A stretch of 64,000 bases of DNA, taken from NCBI GenBank assembly GCA_022113835.1, contig JAILWY010000021.1:1364001-1428000 (forward strand), given 5' to 3'. Below the pieces are notes generated by a model. It saw nothing but the letters and a program-made list of their open reading frames with translations. It searched no databases and was not told the DNA's origin. The position numbers and the translations under genes were made by a program. The DNA is from Atopsyche davidsoni. Taxonomy: Eukaryota > Arthropoda > Insecta > Trichoptera > Hydrobiosidae. Shown here piece by piece: positions 57,901 through 64,000 of this stretch; positions within the stretch are counted from its first letter, which is position 1, and each line of letters opens with the position of its first letter.

Positions 57901-58529
57901 TTTTTTTTAACACGTGTAATACTTTGTGTAACGTTTATTCAAATCTAGGTGCTTGGGTATTTGTGCGTATAAAAAACTGAAAATTAAATAAAAATGTAAA
58001 AGATTTTCCTCTTTTACTCATTTCTAAAAATATATATATGGCAACGTATGGCTAGTTGGTTTCAATCAGCCCGCTGACATATTTACTGACTTTATATCCA
58101 TAAATGAAACAATTCTAAGATAATGCGAACAAGTTATGAAAATATATTGCGGAATGTCTATATCTTACATTTTGTTATTAAAAAAGTATTATGCACAGTG
58201 GTAATATTATTAAACGTAGTATAAAAACATTCAATAATGATATCAAACTAGTCATTGCTGAAACGGTTGATGTACATAATGTTATAACAGAATAAGTAGA
58301 TGGGTTTCTTTCATATTCTAAGCATAAGTACATTATTGTATGTCCGAAATTTTTCAGAATCTAAGTGAGATATATAAAATATTCATTATTCAAATAACGA
58401 TTTAAAAAATCTTAGGCTTTTAATTATGCAAAATTTTCAACTAGGCAAAGTAGGTGAGTGTTAGGGGTATAATATTCTGAAAATTTTAGATAATGAAATG
58501 AGATAATTTAAGACATGGGCATTTTTATG

Positions 58530-58670
58530 GAATCCCCGCCTACCGTGTCTGGCTGGGCGTGCCCCGCGGAGCACCGCCTCCCGGCAGGTGTGGGCGGGGG
58601 CGAACGACAGGTAAGGCAGGTGATTCGTCGGAAGGTGAGTGGAGGGGGTAACCAGATAACAGGTGCATAA
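58530..58670. promoter_or_regulatory. Cluster of four CAGGTG/CAGGTA boxes
   Basis: CAGGTG at 58585-58590, CAGGTA at 58608-58613, CAGGTG at 58617-58622 and CAGGTG at 58660-58665 are all on one strand within 81 bp, in a GC-rich island. This core is bound by Snail/Slug, ZEB/Zfh1 and several bHLH dimers. CAGGTAA is also close to the insect Zelda TAGteam. It is the densest such cluster I found in the window. Confidence 0.5.
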
Positions 58671-60040
58671 AATCTACAAAAATGTGCAAAGGTTTGCTGC
58701 GTTTAATAATACGGACGATAATTTTTATTCGTAATAATTAAAATAGATAAAAATATAATACCCGTTTGTTAAATGCACACTTAGCGTTTAACGATTGTTA
58801 TGTTCATATAATATTTAATGCACATAAAGTGCTAATTTTTAATCTTGAAAATGCATACAGCGCACTTGCATGGATATCTATAAAATAAATTACGTCGGAT
58901 AGAAAAAAAACATAGTATAAAAAATAAAACCATTTTCCTTCGGAGAAAGTTGCAACCACTTTTAATAAAAAACAACCTTTTTTTGCAGGTTCCAATAAGC
59001 GATCAGCAAGATGAGAGAGTGGCTCGCCATCAAGCTGACGCAAAGAAAAAATACCATAATAGTATTCCGTTAGAAGTGCCCTAGTTTACCTTTAATACCA
59101 GACAAAAAAAGTATCCAAAAATAGCACAGATATAACCAGATTATCGACACGGAAACAAAGCAGAGTGGAACAGATAGATAATCGAATAAAAAAGCCCATC
59201 AGCTTCGGGGGTGGGATCAATAGACGGATCCGTACTCCGGCGGCCGCAGCGCGGTCCGGTGAGCGGGGAGCGAAGAGATGTGGGGCCCCGTGTTCCGCGT
59301 GCCGGCCGGGGATGTTTTTCCGGCCTGGCCACGTCACTTCCGGTAGCTCCGAAGCCTCCGTGTAACACCACCCGCCCCTCCCGTCCCTGAGGCTAATTGA
59401 TTTATAACGCGTTTGAAATGACGGCCCGTGAAGCAGCGGTGCCCAATACGCGGTTACTGTATTAGATATATTTAATATTGTTCTGGCTCGTATATGTAAT
59501 AAATGATTAACGTCTCAAATCAAATAGACAGCTGAATGTGTTATTAAAAGTATTAGGAACTCGGGTGCGAAGAAAGTTTCTGATTGAAGTCTAACTCACG
59601 TGATATTCAAATACAGGTGCGATGTTCATAAGTATTTTTAATTTTTGAGTGAAATAAAAAAGCTTGTTTAATGTTAGTGTATTGTTATGTTTTTCTGAAT
59701 AAAAATATAAAATAAGCACCTTTTTCTTTTGTTTCAAAAAATGCAATATATCCTTTATATCTAATGCTCAGTCTGATATAGTGGCCGTTGCTTAAAACAT
59801 TGCATTTCTTGACTGTTAAGAAGCGTCGATTCTGTCGAAATGTAGCTCTGTTGCTAAAGCCATATATAAAAAAAATATTGTGCGCCAAAGAAGTACAGGT
59901 TGTTGAAATAAATGCAACGATTGAAGATATGTATTAAATACAAACTTTAATTATTCTAGAGGGCTACGAGTATTCAGGTATCATCTGGCTGGGTTGGGAG
60001 CACCTGCGTGTCGGTGTGGCGGCCAACACGGCACTGGGAC
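58671..60040. other. AT-rich DNA with one GC-rich island
   Basis: The island at about 59190-59440 carries CCGGCGGCCGCAGCGCGG and CCGTGTTCCGCGTGCCGGCC. No gene is supported. Confidence 0.4.
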
Positions 60041-60290
60041 CCACAAAAAACCGTACACGGCGCTCTGCCAGCCAACCTGTCACCGCCGGGACAGCGTGTG
60101 GGGCGGGGGCGGGGGCGGGGGCGGGGGCGCAGGGGTTGGGGGCTCGGGGGTGCGGGGGTGCGGGGGCGCCGGGTCCCGGGGGCGGCCATTAGCGAGCAAA
60201 AACTGTTGCGTCGCCGTCGGCGAGGTACACCCGCGCGGCCCGCTCTCAGACGCCTGCCGAGTGGGTGGACGTGCATTACACGTGGCGATG
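60041..60290. promoter_or_regulatory. GC-rich island with long G-run tract
   Basis: 60098-60184 is a (GGGGGC)n-like tract with more than ten runs of four or more G on the plus strand, able to form stacked quadruplexes. The flanks are GC-rich and complex. Open frames on both strands here follow from base composition and show no family. Confidence 0.45.
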
Positions 60291-63200
60291 TGGGTGTGCT
60301 TTATTAAAGCTTCACTGATCCACATGAAGCTAAGAATTTACACTGTCACGTTATTACATAAGCATCATGCTATGCATATATAATATTAAGATATTCTTTA
60401 AAATATTAAACCCACTATTTTTATGCTGGTATTTACGTACCAGCTCGATGAGCGTCTTTTTACTGTGCAAGTAATACCGTTTTTTTTTTTTTTATAAAAT
60501 AAGAATTAATAATGTGTCAATTTATAAACTGCATGCAAACCTAAACAAGCCGTATACAAAAACCGGAAAAGTCGTAAAGAAAACTGGGACCCTTGAGAGT
60601 ATCAAGCTACTCGTCTGCTGCACTGGTGGAGCCGGAGGAGCTCCGGGGGAGGCGGGCGGACAGGAACACCTTTTCCGTGTCGCCAGTCGCCGAGTGGCTG
60701 ACGAGGGTCCGAAGGAGAGTATGCAAAGCCGAGTAGGGCCGGGGCGGACGCTCTCCTCTTTCCGCGATTTACCGCCAATTATATATGGCAGGAGATATGT
60801 GAGGCTCCAGTAACTTACTTACTAGAATTTGTGAGGTTCCTAAAAGTTACGGTAGTTTTACGGTGCATATAATATTTAAATGATAAGCGCTAACTAAGAT
60901 TTTAATTCATAGTTTATACATGATTTTTGCAATTTTGAAATCAACTGTGTATTGTATAGAAAAAAAATTCTTAATTTAGTCGATGTTATAAATGTAGTGA
61001 TTACTTGTTTTAGAACACAAGTGATACTATGAAGATGTTATTGCGTCACTGTAAGCAAACAAGATGGCAACTCCACATAACACCCGTCATACCAGCCGGC
61101 CACTTAATTAATTATGATAACTGTTTTAACAAAACCTAATAAAAATTCAATCCTGCTATTTAAAATAACATTTTCCGTAATATGGAATATCGATTTTCTT
61201 TTTAAACACTTTAGATGTTCGACACAAATAATGATCATTCACTTACTACAAGTGAAAAAGAATTGGTTGCTTGATTTTTTAAAATCATTGTTCATTCAAT
61301 TGATAATACGTCGCGCTCGTCATCGGTCACGGCATCCACGTGGTTGGTGACGTCATGCCACATCACTCTCGCCTGTTTATTTACTCTGATAATTGTGCAA
61401 TAGCATTGTCGCCGTGCAGGTCGGCTGGAGAGCACGTGACCCAGATTCCAAGTCTCATGGAAGTTACGAAACTGAGAGACAAAACATGAAGCTACAGATT
61501 CAATTTTTTCCTGTTGTGATAATAGGTTCAGTTTTACTGTAAACGCAACACAAACGCTACCGAATGGTAACTAACTAATAACGCCCTATATTTGGATTGA
61601 TTATTTAGACAAGACTATAAAAATTCACAAAATTATAGAAAGCTAACTACCGTTCGGTTGTCTTATGTATTGCAATATGTGAAGACGGCTTAACAATAAG
61701 CTTATATAATGATATATTTTATTGGTATGCTAATAGATATTGGTTTGATCAAGAAATTTTACATTGATGATAAAATAATGTTTACAGAGATTATAGAAAA
61801 AAAAAATTAAAGGAATAATATATCTCATATAACCATATATGTGAGGTAGCTAGGACTTAGTTACCTCATCGTGAGATTGATTACTAGCCAGATGGGGGGT
61901 TGGTGGGAGAAAGGGTAGTCGCGGGGATGGGGGAGGGGATCAATGTAAATTTGGTAAAGTGGCTTCCGCGATGCGCGAAATTTGTGTAAACAACTCCATG
62001 ACGAGATACACACTGTATACTGTATCCACAGTATGGCAACAGTCAGCCAAAAGTTACAACCTTGCCTAGGTTTATTGAGCTAGTCGATAATGTTGATTAT
62101 GAAAATTGGTTACCAATAGAAATTATACGAAAGAGATGAAAGGTTTGCAACGTGGTTTTATTTAATAAAATAATTTTAGAGCGTTCGAGATACAGATTTG
62201 TAAATTCGTTTTATAATTTTTTTAAAAAACAGATTTTCAATCTATTCTAATTCTTTCTATTATGAAATATAAATTAATATATTTAAAAAATATAGATGTT
62301 GTTTGATGTTAAACACAGAAAACCTCCATGCGCATTTTCTTAAAGAGTATAAAATTCCCATAAAATATAACATTATCTAAGCATATTCTTAATTATAGTA
62401 AACCAGCATCAAACATTTAATACCATAACAAACAGCGTGATAAAAAGTTATTTTATTTTTGATGATATCCAATTTTTTAATTGGTGTTATTAAAATATTG
62501 TATTTACGAGCGCCCTCCCAATAACACAGCAACCGAAGAGGTTTATGCACCGGTTTATTTAACAGTGAGCACAGAGTTAAATTACATTGTATCAAAATGA
62601 AATAAATCAAACATTGTTGTTAAACAAAGGGAGCAGCCTTGGGGAGGCTGGCTGCTTACGCGCCACTCCATCTGCGTGGATGATTACGAGTTCCAAATTG
62701 ATTAAAGTTATCTTAAACTAAAACGGTTTAAAGTAGAACCTCCTTCCCAGTTATACGAGTAGATCATATCTCAAATTAAATATTCCAGCTTGTACATATT
62801 CTAGTCAACTAAAATAATTCTTAATGCCTTCTGAATATCCAATTTGCGCAACGAAAATAACCTGCCAGGCTTCAGTCATCTAAGCTATGGATCTATATTT
62901 TTTTAAAGTTAACATTTATATTTAGTTTTTCTGAAAGACAAGAACAGTAGCACTTGATTGTAATAGTAAGAGATAACAACTGTAGTAAATAGTTCAAAGC
63001 ATCAGAGACTTGGTAATATCATTTCGTTTTTATAAAAGCATCTAATGTGACTTAAAAATACACGTACCCTCAAAAAAACTGCATTGCGAGACAGATCAAG
63101 CGTAATTACTTATTTGTTAGAATTATTGTATATTTAGGTTAAAAAGTTGTAGAAATTCTCCGAGTTTATGTTATGTCTAACTAAAATTTTTAATTTTTCA

Positions 63201-64000
63201 ACATAATGTAAGAAGCACATTGTGGGTATTAGTAATCAAGAATATCCGCGCATATAAAATATGCAATATCGATTACGCGGCATCAATGCCGCTCCACTCC
63301 ACTAGCGGCAGTAAAAATATTTATCTTCCCTTCGATATGCGAGGCAATAAGTTCTCCGAGGAAGTAAAGAAAATTTACATAATAAAGCATTTAGCTTTGT
63401 CGGTTGAATTTCATTTTTATGGAGTATTTCAAATGTCATAAATCGGAAAACATGGAAATGAAAGAGCCCGGACAAGAGGCGCTCACCTCACTCGGCATCC
63501 CCGGCTAGCAAAAATAAACCAGGCATTTTTCTACAAATGCGTGAAGGCAGAAGAGCTTCCCCCGGTCGTTCCTGATGTCAGATATTATAAAATTTTATGA
63601 TCCAATCTTTAAATTGCTTTCTCCCCAATTTCGTAATTTTCTTTAAATGTGTCCATAAAATAAACCGGTGAATATTGACGGCGTTCCTAATACCAAAGCG
63701 TAAATATGGAATAAAAGAGTACACGAGCCGTGAAATTTATTCACTGGATGTTTTATGCGAGTGCATTCGGTTTGACCGATGATGGACGTGAATAGTCACA
63801 GCTGGGATGTGTGGATCGGGATGACTGGGTATTGATGGATAAAAAAGTATCTGAGGATAAAAAAATACTCGAGTGCTCATTAGGTAGGTCATGTTCTTTA
63901 CTAAGCGTAATCAAATTTACAGCAATAAATTTTATAACTTTGGCCTCTACCATAACTATTCTAAAACAATTCTCAGTTTTTCTCGCATTTTTTAAAAATA
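60291..64000. other. Gene-free right end with small GC-rich islands
   Basis: Islands at about 60600-60790, 61310-61450, 61860-61990, 62620-62700, 63260-63370 and 63465-63560 lie in AT-rich DNA. I see no coding region, RNA gene or mobile element to the window end. Confidence 0.45.

Noticed and set aside
60008..60383. Open frames on both strands at 60 kb
   Set aside because: They arise from the GGGGGC tract and consist of Gly/Arg or Pro low complexity without a domain.

Overview
The window is AT-rich animal (insect) genomic DNA with introns. It contains one recognisable host gene, a zfh1/ZEB-family zinc-finger and homeodomain transcription factor on the minus strand. The tandem zinc-finger clusters at both ends, the ZFHX-type homeodomain and the PLDLS motif match arthropod Zfh1 closely. 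A mariner remnant, a Helitron and tRNA-derived SINE-like pieces in an AT-rich background fit Lepidoptera best. That placement is an inference from general character, not a database result.

Layout: 1-2000 is the 3' flank and 3' UTR of zfh1. 2001-12052 is the gene, with four coding exons read right to left: 12052-11959, 6595-6351, 4489-2395 and 2194-2001. All junctions have GT/AG signals and compatible phases and join to a predicted 875-residue protein. The exon 1 start lies in a CpG-rich promoter-like block (about 10.9-12.5 kb). Intron 1 holds several copies of a short inverted-repeat element (MITE).

The remaining 51 kb (about 12.5-64 kb) has no convincing host gene. It is AT-rich DNA with roughly 35-40 short GC-rich islands every 1-2 kb. 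Many islands contain GATA, TAATTA or CACCTG-type motifs. This looks like the regulatory gene desert upstream of a developmental transcription factor, but no island is proven to be an enhancer.

Mobile DNA in the desert: an internally deleted mariner with both ends and a TA duplication (17714-18303); a pair of ~250-bp inverted repeats enclosing a GC-rich island (19869-20920); and a Helitron with recognisable 5' TC and 3' hairpin-CTAG ends (32515-35414). The Helitron keeps an open Pif1-type helicase frame but has lost the Rep nuclease. Smaller items are two tRNA-like fragments, a degraded LINE tail, abutting perfect 40- and 28-nt palindromes, and a cluster of four CAGGTG/CAGGTA boxes at 58.6 kb that would suit Snail- or ZEB-type binding.
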